Source of the DNA: Galbibacter marinus
GTDB taxonomy: Bacteria; Bacteroidota; Bacteroidia; Flavobacteriales; Flavobacteriaceae
Length of the DNA: 64,000 nt
Assembly (NCBI RefSeq): GCF_000300875.1
Contig: NZ_AMSG01000008.1
Location: forward strand, 62,001-126,000
Reading direction: 5' to 3'
Positions 8,927 to 17,363 of this stretch are shown one piece after another (positions within the stretch are counted from its first letter, which is position 1; every line of letters begins with the position of its first letter). A model generated the notes under the pieces. That model searched no databases. It saw only the letters and a list, made by a program, of their open reading frames with translations, and had not been told where the DNA came from. The translations under genes and the position numbers were made by a program.

Positions 8927-9943
8927 TTATGACCTGCTAGAAGATTTTCGGATCTTAAGTTTAGGTGAGAGTACTACCTTTTTTTCAATTTTCACATTGG
9001 AATCTTTCACCTGTTCCAAGAATACCTTAGCGGCTGTATTTCCCATCAGAACAGGAGATTGATCAACACTGCTAATAGAAAGTTCCATAAATTTTGTAAA
9101 AGGTTCATTACTAAATCCAACTACACAGAATTCTTCTGGAATTTTAATTCCATTTTTCTTCAGTTGCTGAATGGCGCCCAATGCTAAAAAGTCACTGGAA
9201 GAGAAAATGGCGTCAGGCCGATGATCCAATTTCATGAATTTATCAATTGCCTTATGACCAGCAGCTATATCATTTTTACATTGAACAACATGATCTTTGT
9301 TAACCTTTAGACCAAAATCTTCTAATGCCTTTTTATAACCTTCGTAGCGATGCTTATAGATCTCTAATGAACGATCCCCAGATAGATGTGCGATACGTTT
9401 GCAACCTTGCTCTATGAGGTGTTTGGTAGCTGTATATCCCCCTTCAAAATCGTCAATAGTTACCGTGCTTACACCTTTAATATCCTTCTTCCTATCAAAG
9501 AACACCAATGGAACTCCTTTTTTAAGAACATGGTCAAAATGATCAAGCTGTGTTGTGTGTTTTGATACCGACATTAATATGCCATCTACCTGGGCGTTTA
9601 ATAGGGCATTGATATTATCAATTTCAGTCCCCTCCTCTTCATGGGTTTGACAAATGATTACATGATAGCCCAAAGGATACAATTCCTCCTCAATGCCACG
9701 TATAATGGAAGAGAAAAAATTTCTATCAATATAAGGGACAATGACCCCTACAGTGTTACTCCTTCCGCTCTTGAGTGCCAAAGCCAGTTTATTCTGCTTG
9801 TAATTCATCTTAGCCGCAGTCTCAAGCACCAGTTTTTTTGTTGCTTGACTTATTTTTGGATTATTGTTCAGAGCCCTTGAAACCGTAGCAGCAGTAATAT
9901 TTAAGGCCTTAGCTATATCATAAATCGTTGTCTTTTCACTCAT
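8927..9943 (-). CDS. LacI-family transcriptional regulator of the pectin/uronate locus
   Basis: A 338-residue LacI/GalR-type regulator. The N-terminal helix-turn-helix reads TIYDIAKALNITAATVSRAL (residues 5-24), followed by the hinge helix and a periplasmic-binding-protein-like effector domain (about residues 60-335, starting NTVGVIVPYIDRNF). It lies between the uronate catabolic operon and the divergent susC operon, so control of one or both is likely. Two ATCGAT-centred palindromes in the gap to susC fit the CG-centred operators of this family. The effector is unknown; an intermediate such as a uronate or KDG is the usual choice. Repressor action is inferred from operator position. Confidence 0.93.
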   Translation of the reverse strand: MSEKTTIYDIAKALNITAATVSRALNNNPKISQATKKLVLETAAKMNYKQNKLALALKSGRSNTVGVIVPYIDRNFFSSIIRGIEEELYPLGYHVIICQTHEEEGTEIDNINALLNAQVDGILMSVSKHTTQLDHFDHVLKKGVPLVFFDRKKDIKGVSTVTIDDFEGGYTATKHLIEQGCKRIAHLSGDRSLEIYKHRYEGYKKALEDFGLKVNKDHVVQCKNDIAAGHKAIDKFMKLDHRPDAIFSSSDFLALGAIQQLKKNGIKIPEEFCVVGFSNEPFTKFMELSISSVDQSPVLMGNTAAKVFLEQVKDSNVKIEKKVVLSPKLKIRKSSSRS

Positions 9944-9971
9944 TCATTAGGTATTTTATACGATCAGCTTA

Positions 9972-9979
9972 CAAATGTA
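9972..9979 (-). promoter_or_regulatory. -7 promoter element of the LacI-family gene
   Basis: On the minus strand this reads TACATTTG, an exact match to the Bacteroidota -7 consensus TAnnTTTG. It lies 28 bp upstream of the regulator's ATG, giving a short leader. No clear TTTG is seen at the -33 spacing. Confidence 0.5.
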
Positions 9980-10008
9980 ACTATTTTCAATATCAATTAA
10001 TTTTTTAA

Positions 10009-10022
10009 TGTTATCGATTACC
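10009..10022. promoter_or_regulatory. Candidate LacI-family operator near the regulator promoter
   Basis: TGTTATCGATTACC is an imperfect palindrome with ATCGAT at its centre and GT/AC arms, resembling the site at 10194-10207. It lies about 30 bp upstream of the regulator's -7 element, which would suit autoregulation or looping with the second site. Binding is inferred from shape and position. Confidence 0.45.
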
Positions 10023-10162
10023 TATTAATCGAAATATTCTAATAAATTCATCTTATAAGAAGCTTTATTGGTTTTTTAAGCTCCTCTCGATGGCTAATGT
10101 AGTATTATTTTGTTAAAATTAATAGTTATAAATTAATAATTACATCTTTTTTTAAGGATTTA

Positions 10163-10193
10163 TTTGTTTTTTGATATCAAATTAGTAGATTCG
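10163..10193 (+). promoter_or_regulatory. susC promoter (-33 and -7 elements)
   Basis: TTTG at 10163-10166 is followed after exactly 19 bp by TAGATTCG at 10186-10193, one base off the Bacteroidota consensus TTTG-N19-TAnnTTTG. The transcript would start near 10199, about 60 bp before the susC ATG. Confidence 0.6.
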
Positions 10194-10207
10194 TGCAATC
10201 GATTACA
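10194..10207. promoter_or_regulatory. Candidate operator overlapping the susC transcription start
   Basis: TGCAATCGATTACA is a near-perfect palindrome (core AATCGATT, outer TG/CA) with the central CG typical of LacI-family sites. It begins at the base after the -7 element and so covers the expected start point, the classic location for a repressor. The LacI-family gene at 8927-9943 is the obvious candidate binder. Confidence 0.55.
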
Positions 10208-10261
10208 AATAGAAATAGTATTATGAATTAAATCAACTTTAAAAACCAAGCTAACGCAATT

Positions 10262-13200
10262 ATGAAAATCAAAACACCACTAAAAACAAGACTTAGGTCT
10301 TTGACAACTGCTATCGCAGTATGCTGTTTGATTATGGCAAACGCTGTTTACGGCCAACAAGGTTCCACTGTTACAGGAACTATTGTAGATGACCAAACCA
10401 ACACCCCACTGCCGGGAGTGAATGTGATTGAAATAGGTACCAATAATGGTACAACTACCGACTTCGATGGTAATTTTAATCTAGAAGTTTCCTCTTTAGA
10501 CGCTATTCTACAGATTACCTATATAGGGTTCAAACCACAAGAGATTAACCTTAATGGAAGGTCCAACGTACAAATTATATTAGAAGTAGATACGCAATCG
10601 TTGGAGGAAGTTGTGGTCATTGGATATGGGACACAGAAGAAATCTGATTTAACTGGGGCTGTTGGAAGCTTGGACGCAGGTATGCTTACAGAACGTAGCA
10701 TGAACAATCCTTTAGAGGCCATGCAAGGTAATGTGGCGGGAGTTCAAATTTCCCAATCGACTGGGCGAATTGGAGATGGTTATGACATTGTTATCAGGGG
10801 TAAGAATTCCTTAAGCGGGAATAGTGACCCATTATTTATCGTTGATGGTGCACAAACCGATAATATTGACTTTTTAAACCCAGAAGATATAGAGCGCATG
10901 GACATTCTTAAAGATGCCTCCTCTACTGCTATATATGGATCTAGAGGATCCAATGGGGTAGTTATCGTTACCACAAAGAGTGGTGTATCCGCCCCTGCAG
11001 ACTTTACGGTCTCTATAGACAGTTATATGGGAATAAGAGATGTTGCTAGATTGCCTAAAATGATGGATTCAGAAAAATGGTGGTATTATCATAGATCTGC
11101 TTATTTGGCTACTGCGAGCTCAGGACCCGATGGTTATGTTACCCCAGAAACCTTATTTGACGCCTATAGCGGAACAAGAAATTCAGAATTACTCAGAAGA
11201 GCGGAAAATAATGAGTCTTTTGACTGGTATGATGCCGTATTAAAATCAGGAATCCAACAAAACACCTATGTGAATGCAGCTGGCAGAACAGAGGATGGTT
11301 TAGGTTACAATATTGGGTTAGGAGCTCAAAAAGAAACAGGAAACATAGACAATGAGTCTTTAAAGAAATACAATTTTAAAACTGGAGTTACGAAAAAGTT
11401 TAATGAGAAATTTGAAATTGGTGCTAATCTTACGGTATCCTTTATCGAACAACAAGACGGAAGTAGTGTTGCCATGCGTGAAGCCTTTCGTTTTAGCCCT
11501 CTAATGACTCCTTATGGATTTGATGGTGAACTATTCCCTCTACCTGGAAAATTAACAGATTTGGATGGAAATATGGTAGTGGACAAAACCTCTACTTACA
11601 ACCCTATTTTAGAAATTCAGAATTCCTCAGATGAAACCAGAAAGTGGACTGGGGTTGGGAATATTTATTTCCAATACAATATTCTGGATTGGTTGTCCTT
11701 TAAAACGGCTTACTCAGCAAGTTATAGAAACCACCGTAGAGGTCAAGCTTGGGGTGCTATGACTAACACTGGAGTTTCCAATGGAGATATGCCGTCTGCA
11801 TCCATGGAAAAAGGAGAAACGGTCAACGGTACTTGGGATAATCAAATCAATATAGACTATAACTTTAACGACACGCACCAATTTAATTTTCTAGCGCTTC
11901 AAAGTTTGTATTACAGTCGAACGGAAACCTCCTTTTTAAGTTCTCGTAATATGCCTTTTGACACTGGATTTTATAATATCGGTTCTGGAGAACAAGGCAC
12001 TTTTAATCTAGGTTCGAACTTTTACAAACAGACCATGAATTCATTTGCGCTTCGTTTGAATTATTCTTTTAACGATCGATATCTAATTACGCTTTCCAAT
12101 CGTTGGGATGGATCATCCTTATTATCAGAAGGAAAAAAATGGGATACCTTCCCATCTGCAGCTGTGGCATGGCGTATTTCTGAAGAAGATTTCCTAGCCA
12201 ACTCGAATACTGTTAGTAATTTAAAGTTACGTGCAAGTTATGGGTACACAGGGAACAACAATGTTTCTCCATATGCGACCATGAACTCATTAGATAGACA
12301 ATTATTCTATGATTTTAACGGAACTGTTGCCAATGGATGGTTACCTTCTATCCTAGCCAATTCTAACCTAGGATGGGAGAAAACACGTGAGATGAACTTC
12401 GGTCTAGACTTTGGATTCGCAAATAACAGAATATCAGGAAATGTGGATGTATATGATCGTCTTTCAGATGATTTAATCCTAGATCAGAAACTTCCTATTG
12501 AATCAGGTTGGTCAACCATCAAAGCTAATGTAGCCTCGGTTCGAAATACAGGTGTAGAAGCAAGTATCACGGGGCGTATTATAGAAAGTGAAAATGTATC
12601 ATGGACCACAAGTCTGACTTTTACTAAAAACACTAATAAGATTGAAGAACTATACAATCAAGATCAGGTTGATGATGTTGGAAATGGATGGTTTATTGGA
12701 GAGGACATAGAGGCACATTACAATTATAAATTCGACGGAATTTGGCAAGGGAATCAAGTGGCTGAAGCCGAATCCTATAATCAATCTGAAGGTGAGGCTA
12801 GAGTGAAGGATATAAATGGTGATGGTACGATCACTCCAGAGGATGACCGTATTATTTTAGGTAGCCCTTCTCCAGACTGGTCAGGAAGTATTTTCACCCA
12901 ATTAAAAATTGGCAACGTTGATCTTTCTGCCTCTCTAATTACAAATCAAGGCGTTTTAGCTTATAGTAATTTTCATGCTAATTTCACGGACACTAGGGAC
13001 CGTGGAAGACAAAAGTTAGACATCGACTGGTACATCCCAGAAAATCAAGCAGGATTACCTGCGCAGTATTCAAATAGCTACCCACAGGGAAGAAATATGG
13101 GAACCTATTGGAGAGACGAAGGTGTAGGGTATTACAAAGACGCTTCTTTTGTTAAAATCAAAAACATCGGCCTAGGTTACACCTTTAGTGATAAACTTAT

Positions 13201-13363
13201 TGATCGATTGAACATTAAACAACTAAGGATTTATGCCAATGTTATCAATCCTTTTGTTTTTACAAATTACGAAGGTTATGACCCAGAGTGGGCAAGTGCT
13301 CCATTGGGAATTGGACGTGTAAGTTCAGTTACGTATCAATTAGGTATCAACTTAAAATTCTAA
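10262..13363 (+). CDS. SusC-type TonB-dependent outer membrane transporter
   Basis: TonB-dependent transporter that, with its SusD partner, imports oligosaccharides across the outer membrane. At 1033 residues it has the usual order: signal peptide (to about residue 31, ending VYGQQ), carboxypeptidase-regulatory-like domain (TVTGTIVDDQTNTPLPGVNV), a TonB-box region EEVVVIGYGTQKKSDLTGAV, a plug domain with IRGKNSLSG and LFIVDGA, and a C-terminal 22-strand barrel. DINGDGTITPEDD late in the barrel resembles a calcium-binding loop common in SusC proteins. The susD gene starts 6 bp later. The downstream enzymes point to pectin-derived oligogalacturonides or rhamnogalacturonan pieces as cargo; that is inference. 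Confidence 0.95.
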   Translation: MKIKTPLKTRLRSLTTAIAVCCLIMANAVYGQQGSTVTGTIVDDQTNTPLPGVNVIEIGTNNGTTTDFDGNFNLEVSSLDAILQITYIGFKPQEINLNGRSNVQIILEVDTQSLEEVVVIGYGTQKKSDLTGAVGSLDAGMLTERSMNNPLEAMQGNVAGVQISQSTGRIGDGYDIVIRGKNSLSGNSDPLFIVDGAQTDNIDFLNPEDIERMDILKDASSTAIYGSRGSNGVVIVTTKSGVSAPADFTVSIDSYMGIRDVARLPKMMDSEKWWYYHRSAYLATASSGPDGYVTPETLFDAYSGTRNSELLRRAENNESFDWYDAVLKSGIQQNTYVNAAGRTEDGLGYNIGLGAQKETGNIDNESLKKYNFKTGVTKKFNEKFEIGANLTVSFIEQQDGSSVAMREAFRFSPLMTPYGFDGELFPLPGKLTDLDGNMVVDKTSTYNPILEIQNSSDETRKWTGVGNIYFQYNILDWLSFKTAYSASYRNHRRGQAWGAMTNTGVSNGDMPSASMEKGETVNGTWDNQINIDYNFNDTHQFNFLALQSLYYSRTETSFLSSRNMPFDTGFYNIGSGEQGTFNLGSNFYKQTMNSFALRLNYSFNDRYLITLSNRWDGSSLLSEGKKWDTFPSAAVAWRISEEDFLANSNTVSNLKLRASYGYTGNNNVSPYATMNSLDRQLFYDFNGTVANGWLPSILANSNLGWEKTREMNFGLDFGFANNRISGNVDVYDRLSDDLILDQKLPIESGWSTIKANVASVRNTGVEASITGRIIESENVSWTTSLTFTKNTNKIEELYNQDQVDDVGNGWFIGEDIEAHYNYKFDGIWQGNQVAEAESYNQSEGEARVKDINGDGTITPEDDRIILGSPSPDWSGSIFTQLKIGNVDLSASLITNQGVLAYSNFHANFTDTRDRGRQKLDIDWYIPENQAGLPAQYSNSYPQGRNMGTYWRDEGVGYYKDASFVKIKNIGLGYTFSDKLIDRLNIKQLRIYANVINPFVFTNYEGYDPEWASAPLGIGRVSSVTYQLGINLKF

Positions 13364-13369
13364 GAAATC

Positions 13370-14992
13370 ATGAAATTTAAACATATCATATACACCGCAG
13401 CCATCTTTGGATTCACAATGTTTTCTTGCGACGATTATATCGAAGAAGAAAATTTATCCAATGTCGATGGCGAAAGTTTTTACACCACCGAGGCAGGGTT
13501 TGAGACTCTTGTCAATGCCAATTATGCCCAATTAAAAGATATTTATGGTAATGAACCCTGGTTATTTAGCGCTGGAACGGATCTTTATGCAGAGGGAAGA
13601 GATCAAGAACCCCCTGGTCTGAGTCAATACATTCAGCTGACCCCTTCAGCCGCTGGTGTAGACCAATTGTACACCAGTTGTTACCGTGCCATACAAAGTG
13701 CCAATATGGCGATTCATTATGGCGAGTTAAACACTCAAAATTCTACTATTAGCCAGCGAATAGGAGAAGTGAGATACTTGCGAGCCAACGCCTACTTTTT
13801 ATTGGTACAAACCTATGGAGGTGTAGGTCTGGTGACGGAATATTTAGACAGCCCAATACTGACCTTTGATCGCAATTCAGCCGAAGAAGTGTATAGCTTT
13901 GTTATAAGTGAACTAGAAATGGCTCTTTCCGCCGTTTCTGGTGGAGCCTTTGCCGGAAGAGTAAACAAGCGCGCTGTTCAACATTTACTAGCCAAGGTTC
14001 ACCTCACTAGAGCTTATGAAAGCTTTGCTGGATCAGATGATTTTTCAAAAGCAGCCGGGTATGCTGATGACGCCATTGCTGGGCAATCCTTAACGATACC
14101 GTTTGAGGAACTTTGGACCCCTGGGAATGAAATGAATGCTGAAACATTATTTTCAGTTCAATTTAGCGAAGAATCTGCTAGTACTGATCCTACGAACCTT
14201 GGTCATATGCAAAATTTGTTCTTTAGTTCTTATCTAGGTGGTGCTGAGATTTCAGGAGACGCACCTTATAGATCGTACAACCTCTGTCCTACTCAGTTTG
14301 CTATAAGCCTTTATGACCAGGGAGACCAGAGATGGGAAGCAACTTTTATGACCCAGGCCTTTGAACGCTATTATGATTATTACGATCAAGCTGATCATAG
14401 TAGCCTAGTGGTTGCACACTATTATGCTCCCAAATGGGCAAGTTCTGAAGCTGATTTAGCGGCCTATCAAAGTCTTCACCCTCAGGCAATCATTCATCCT
14501 TATGGAGAGTATGTCCCTTCGGTAAGTAGGAATCTAGATTACCAAACCATTCCAGTTAAGAAATTTGATGATCCACAGGCTCCATTTGACGGAGGGCGAA
14601 CCAGTACTCGAGACCTTATTTTATCACGTTTAGGTGAAACATATCTCATTGCAGCGGAGGCCTACCTACAATCCGGTAATGCTTCAACTGCTTTAGATCG
14701 CTTAAACCAGGTAAGAAATAGAGCCAATGCAACTCCAGCCACCGCAGCAGAACTAGATATTGATTATATTTTAGATGAAAGAGCAAGAGAGCTACTTGGA
14801 GAATACCATCGTTGGTTTGACCTTAAACGTACTGGTAAATTAGTAGAACGCGCTTCTTTACATCACTATTTGATCGAAGAAAGCAATTTTGCTGGTGCTA
14901 ATGGAGAGTTGAAGATTTTAAGACCTATACCACAAGATGCAATTGATTTAAATCAAAATAAGGATTTTCCGCAAAACCCAGCTTATCAATAA
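13370..14992 (+). CDS. SusD/RagB-type outer membrane glycan-binding lipoprotein
   Basis: Surface lipoprotein that captures oligosaccharide and acts as a lid on the SusC transporter. The 540-residue protein has a lipoprotein signal (MKFKHIIYT, hydrophobic stretch, MFSC with Cys20), TPR-type helices through the first half (YRAIQSANMAIHYGEL, RYLRANAYFLLVQTYGG), and the C-terminal RagB/SusD region with LILSRLGETYLIAAEAYLQS and ARELLGEYHRWFDLKRTG. It follows susC by 6 bp. Ligand specificity cannot be read from sequence, but the operon points to pectin fragments. Confidence 0.95.
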   Translation: MKFKHIIYTAAIFGFTMFSCDDYIEEENLSNVDGESFYTTEAGFETLVNANYAQLKDIYGNEPWLFSAGTDLYAEGRDQEPPGLSQYIQLTPSAAGVDQLYTSCYRAIQSANMAIHYGELNTQNSTISQRIGEVRYLRANAYFLLVQTYGGVGLVTEYLDSPILTFDRNSAEEVYSFVISELEMALSAVSGGAFAGRVNKRAVQHLLAKVHLTRAYESFAGSDDFSKAAGYADDAIAGQSLTIPFEELWTPGNEMNAETLFSVQFSEESASTDPTNLGHMQNLFFSSYLGGAEISGDAPYRSYNLCPTQFAISLYDQGDQRWEATFMTQAFERYYDYYDQADHSSLVVAHYYAPKWASSEADLAAYQSLHPQAIIHPYGEYVPSVSRNLDYQTIPVKKFDDPQAPFDGGRTSTRDLILSRLGETYLIAAEAYLQSGNASTALDRLNQVRNRANATPATAAELDIDYILDERARELLGEYHRWFDLKRTGKLVERASLHHYLIEESNFAGANGELKILRPIPQDAIDLNQNKDFPQNPAYQ

Positions 14993-15032
14993 GACAAATA
15001 TTCACATAGCATTATATTGATGTTGTTAGCAT

Positions 15033-15067
15033 TCATGAACTTATTGTAACTTACGATAAGTTCATGA
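15033..15067. repeat. Perfect 12-bp inverted repeat between susD and the DUF4861 gene
   Basis: TCATGAACTTAT at 15033-15044 is exactly complementary to ATAAGTTCATGA at 15056-15067, with an 11-base loop TGTAACTTACG. It lies 41-75 bp after the susD stop and ends 35 bp before the next ATG. No T-run follows, so it is not a normal intrinsic terminator. It could be an RNA hairpin that protects the susCD transcript or lowers downstream expression, or a DNA palindrome bound by a dimeric regulator. Confidence 0.75.
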
Positions 15068-15102
15068 TCTTTAAAATAAATTGTAAACTTAATAGTATAA
15101 AA

Positions 15103-16122
15103 ATGAAAACAATTCAGTTCTTAATTCCCATTTGTTGTATTACACTTTGTTTGTCTTGTAAAGAACAAGAAAAAAAACAACCAACCTCATCGGAAAACCA
15201 GGTTGAACAAGTTGCAGAAACACCAAAATCTGAAGGCATGTCTTACGCGGAAATCTCCGTTAAAGAAGGTGGAAAATGGGTTGATCGAAAATACGAAGGT
15301 GGCGGAGCGTTTAAAAACGTAAACCAACTCGATGTTCCTAAAGAACATACAGATCACTCCTATTATATCCGTTATGAAGGTCCAGGTTGGGAAAGTGACA
15401 GAGTGGGGTATCGCCTCTATTTAGATTGGAGAAATGCCATTGATATCTTTGGAAAGAAAACTCACCAAAAGGTACTTCCTAAAGTGGGTCAAGATAATTT
15501 TGACTCCTACCATGAGATGAGTGATTGGGGTATGGATATTTTAAAGGCAGGTAAATCTCTTGGGATTGGTTCAATAGGGAGATATCACGATGGAAAGGTA
15601 TTGCATTTTGAAAATGTAGATGCCACTTCTGCTAGTGTTGTAAATACTGATCAGCAGTCCACAGTTCATGTCAATTACACTGGCTGGGAAACCGCTGGTG
15701 ATAAAATTGATTTAACTTCTGAACTAACCATCCAGCCAACAAATCGTTACACCAAACACACCATTAAGGCAAGTCAAGCAATCAGTGGAATTACAACTGG
15801 AATTGTAAAATTTGATGACATTGAGTTAATTAAAAAAACAAGCGACAACGGAAAATGGGCTTATATAGCCACCTATGGTGAGCAAACCTTAGTTCCAGAC
15901 ACCCTTGGTATGGCCTTGTTTTACAATACTGAGTCGGTTGATCAAGTGGTAGCTGGCCCAGATGATCATCTAGTTGTTTTCAAACCAACTACACAGGCCG
16001 TTTCATTTTATTTCCTAGGAGCATGGGAAAAAGAAAAAGATGGAATAACAAGCAAACAAGAATTCTTAAGCTACATCGATGGGCTTTTAAAAGAATTAAA
16101 TTCTAATAATCAATTACCCTAA
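15103..16122 (+). CDS. DUF4861 family lipoprotein of the pectin locus
   Basis: A 339-residue exported protein of the DUF4861 family, common in pectin and other uronate-containing polysaccharide loci of Bacteroidota. The ATG at 15103 is chosen because it gives a lipoprotein signal (MKTIQFLIPICC to LSC, Cys19); an in-frame ATG at 15064 lies within the inverted repeat. The body has aromatic-rich strands such as YYIRYEGPGWESDRVGYRLY and LDWRNAIDIFGKK, suggesting a sugar-binding beta-sandwich. It sits between susD and the GH105 gene, 12 bp before the latter. No reaction can be assigned; an enzyme or binding role on uronyl oligosaccharides is inference. Confidence 0.87.
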   Translation: MKTIQFLIPICCITLCLSCKEQEKKQPTSSENQVEQVAETPKSEGMSYAEISVKEGGKWVDRKYEGGGAFKNVNQLDVPKEHTDHSYYIRYEGPGWESDRVGYRLYLDWRNAIDIFGKKTHQKVLPKVGQDNFDSYHEMSDWGMDILKAGKSLGIGSIGRYHDGKVLHFENVDATSASVVNTDQQSTVHVNYTGWETAGDKIDLTSELTIQPTNRYTKHTIKASQAISGITTGIVKFDDIELIKKTSDNGKWAYIATYGEQTLVPDTLGMALFYNTESVDQVVAGPDDHLVVFKPTTQAVSFYFLGAWEKEKDGITSKQEFLSYIDGLLKELNSNNQLP

Positions 16123-16134
16123 CTAAAAATTAAT

Positions 16135-17361
16135 ATGAAAATATCAATGAATGTTATAACCACTGCTTTTATGGTGATGATTCTTCTGAGCAGTTGTAAG
16201 GAGATCAAGACTAAATCTAATGAAACAGAAACCACTGCAACAAATACTCTTGTAGATAGCACGGATAAGTGGTCTGTCAGGATGGCCAATTCAATCATGC
16301 ATCGCAATGAGCACGCCTATGAGATTGACCATAGAACGGTTCCTAAATGGGATTATGTTCACGGGGTGGTGATGCTAGGTTTTGAAAAGCTTTATGAAAA
16401 GACCAATGATCAAAAATATTACGATTACATAAAAGATTACGCCGATACTCTTATCAACGAAGAAGGCGCTATTGCTACCTATAAAATCGAAGATTATAAT
16501 ATCGATATGATCAATGCGGGGAAGATTCTTTTTAAACTCTATGATCACACCAATGATTCTAGGTATAGAAATGCTATGGACACGCTTCGTCTGCAACTCA
16601 CCGATCAACCTCGAACCAAATCAGGCGGATTTTGGCATAAAAAGCGTTATCCTAACCAAATGTGGCTTGACGGCCTCTATATGGGAGCTCCGTTTTATGC
16701 GCAGTACACGGTTAATTTTGAGCAAGGTAAAGCCTTAGATGATATTGCCCATCAGTTCGAGCTTATTGAAAAACATGCTAAGGATGAAAAGACAGGTTTA
16801 CTCTTTCACGGTTGGGATGAGAGTAAGGCCATGGATTGGGCGGATGACAAAACGGGCACTTCTCCAAACTTCTGGTCTAGATCTTTAGGTTGGTATGCCA
16901 TGGCACTTGTGGATGTACTTGATTATTTTCCGCAGGACCATCCAGGAAGAGCTCAGATCATAGGTTATTTAAAAGAACTTGCCACCGCAGTTGTAAAGGT
17001 ACAGGATGAAACTGGGCTGTGGTATCAGGTTACAGATATGGGAGATCGTGAAGGTAATTTCCTGGAAGCCTCAGGATCCACCATGTTAGTTTATGCCTTG
17101 GCAAAGGGTGTAAACAAAGGATATTTACCAGAGCATTTTATGAAAAATGCCGAATTAGGATTTAAAGGACTCACAGAGGAATTGATTAAAGTGGATAAAG
17201 ATGGTCTTATAACTATCACCCAAGTATGTGCAGTAGCTGGTTTAGGTGGTAATCCTTACCGTGATGGATCCTACGAATATTACATCAATGAACGTAAAAA
17301 GGACAATGACCCTAAGGCTACTGGACCGTTTATAATGGCAGCCTTAGAACTAGATAAGTAA
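16135..17361 (+). CDS. GH105 unsaturated rhamnogalacturonyl/galacturonyl hydrolase
   Basis: Family GH105 enzymes remove the 4,5-unsaturated uronic acid left at the non-reducing end by pectin lyases. The 408-residue protein has a lipoprotein signal (MILLSSC, Cys21), so it acts in the periplasm or at a membrane, and then an (alpha/alpha)6 barrel. GGFWHKKRYPNQMWLDGLYM contains the predicted catalytic Asp179, matching Asp143 of Bacillus YteR. PNFWSRSLGWYAMALVDVLD is another conserved block. GH88 is a relative, but the sequence and the rhamnogalacturonan acetylesterase downstream favour GH105. The methylesterase gene starts 2 bp after its stop. Confidence 0.9.
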   Translation: MKISMNVITTAFMVMILLSSCKEIKTKSNETETTATNTLVDSTDKWSVRMANSIMHRNEHAYEIDHRTVPKWDYVHGVVMLGFEKLYEKTNDQKYYDYIKDYADTLINEEGAIATYKIEDYNIDMINAGKILFKLYDHTNDSRYRNAMDTLRLQLTDQPRTKSGGFWHKKRYPNQMWLDGLYMGAPFYAQYTVNFEQGKALDDIAHQFELIEKHAKDEKTGLLFHGWDESKAMDWADDKTGTSPNFWSRSLGWYAMALVDVLDYFPQDHPGRAQIIGYLKELATAVVKVQDETGLWYQVTDMGDREGNFLEASGSTMLVYALAKGVNKGYLPEHFMKNAELGFKGLTEELIKVDKDGLITITQVCAVAGLGGNPYRDGSYEYYINERKKDNDPKATGPFIMAALELDK

Positions 17362-17363
17362 TT

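Larger units (their letters stand above)
9944..10261. promoter_or_regulatory. Divergent control region between the regulator gene and susC
   Basis: This 318-bp gap holds no gene. It contains a -7 element for the regulator on the minus strand, a -33/-7 pair for susC on the plus strand, and two palindromes centred on ATCGAT. The stretch between about 10025 and 10160 is very AT-rich with no clear element. The separate entries give the individual sites. Confidence 0.7.
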
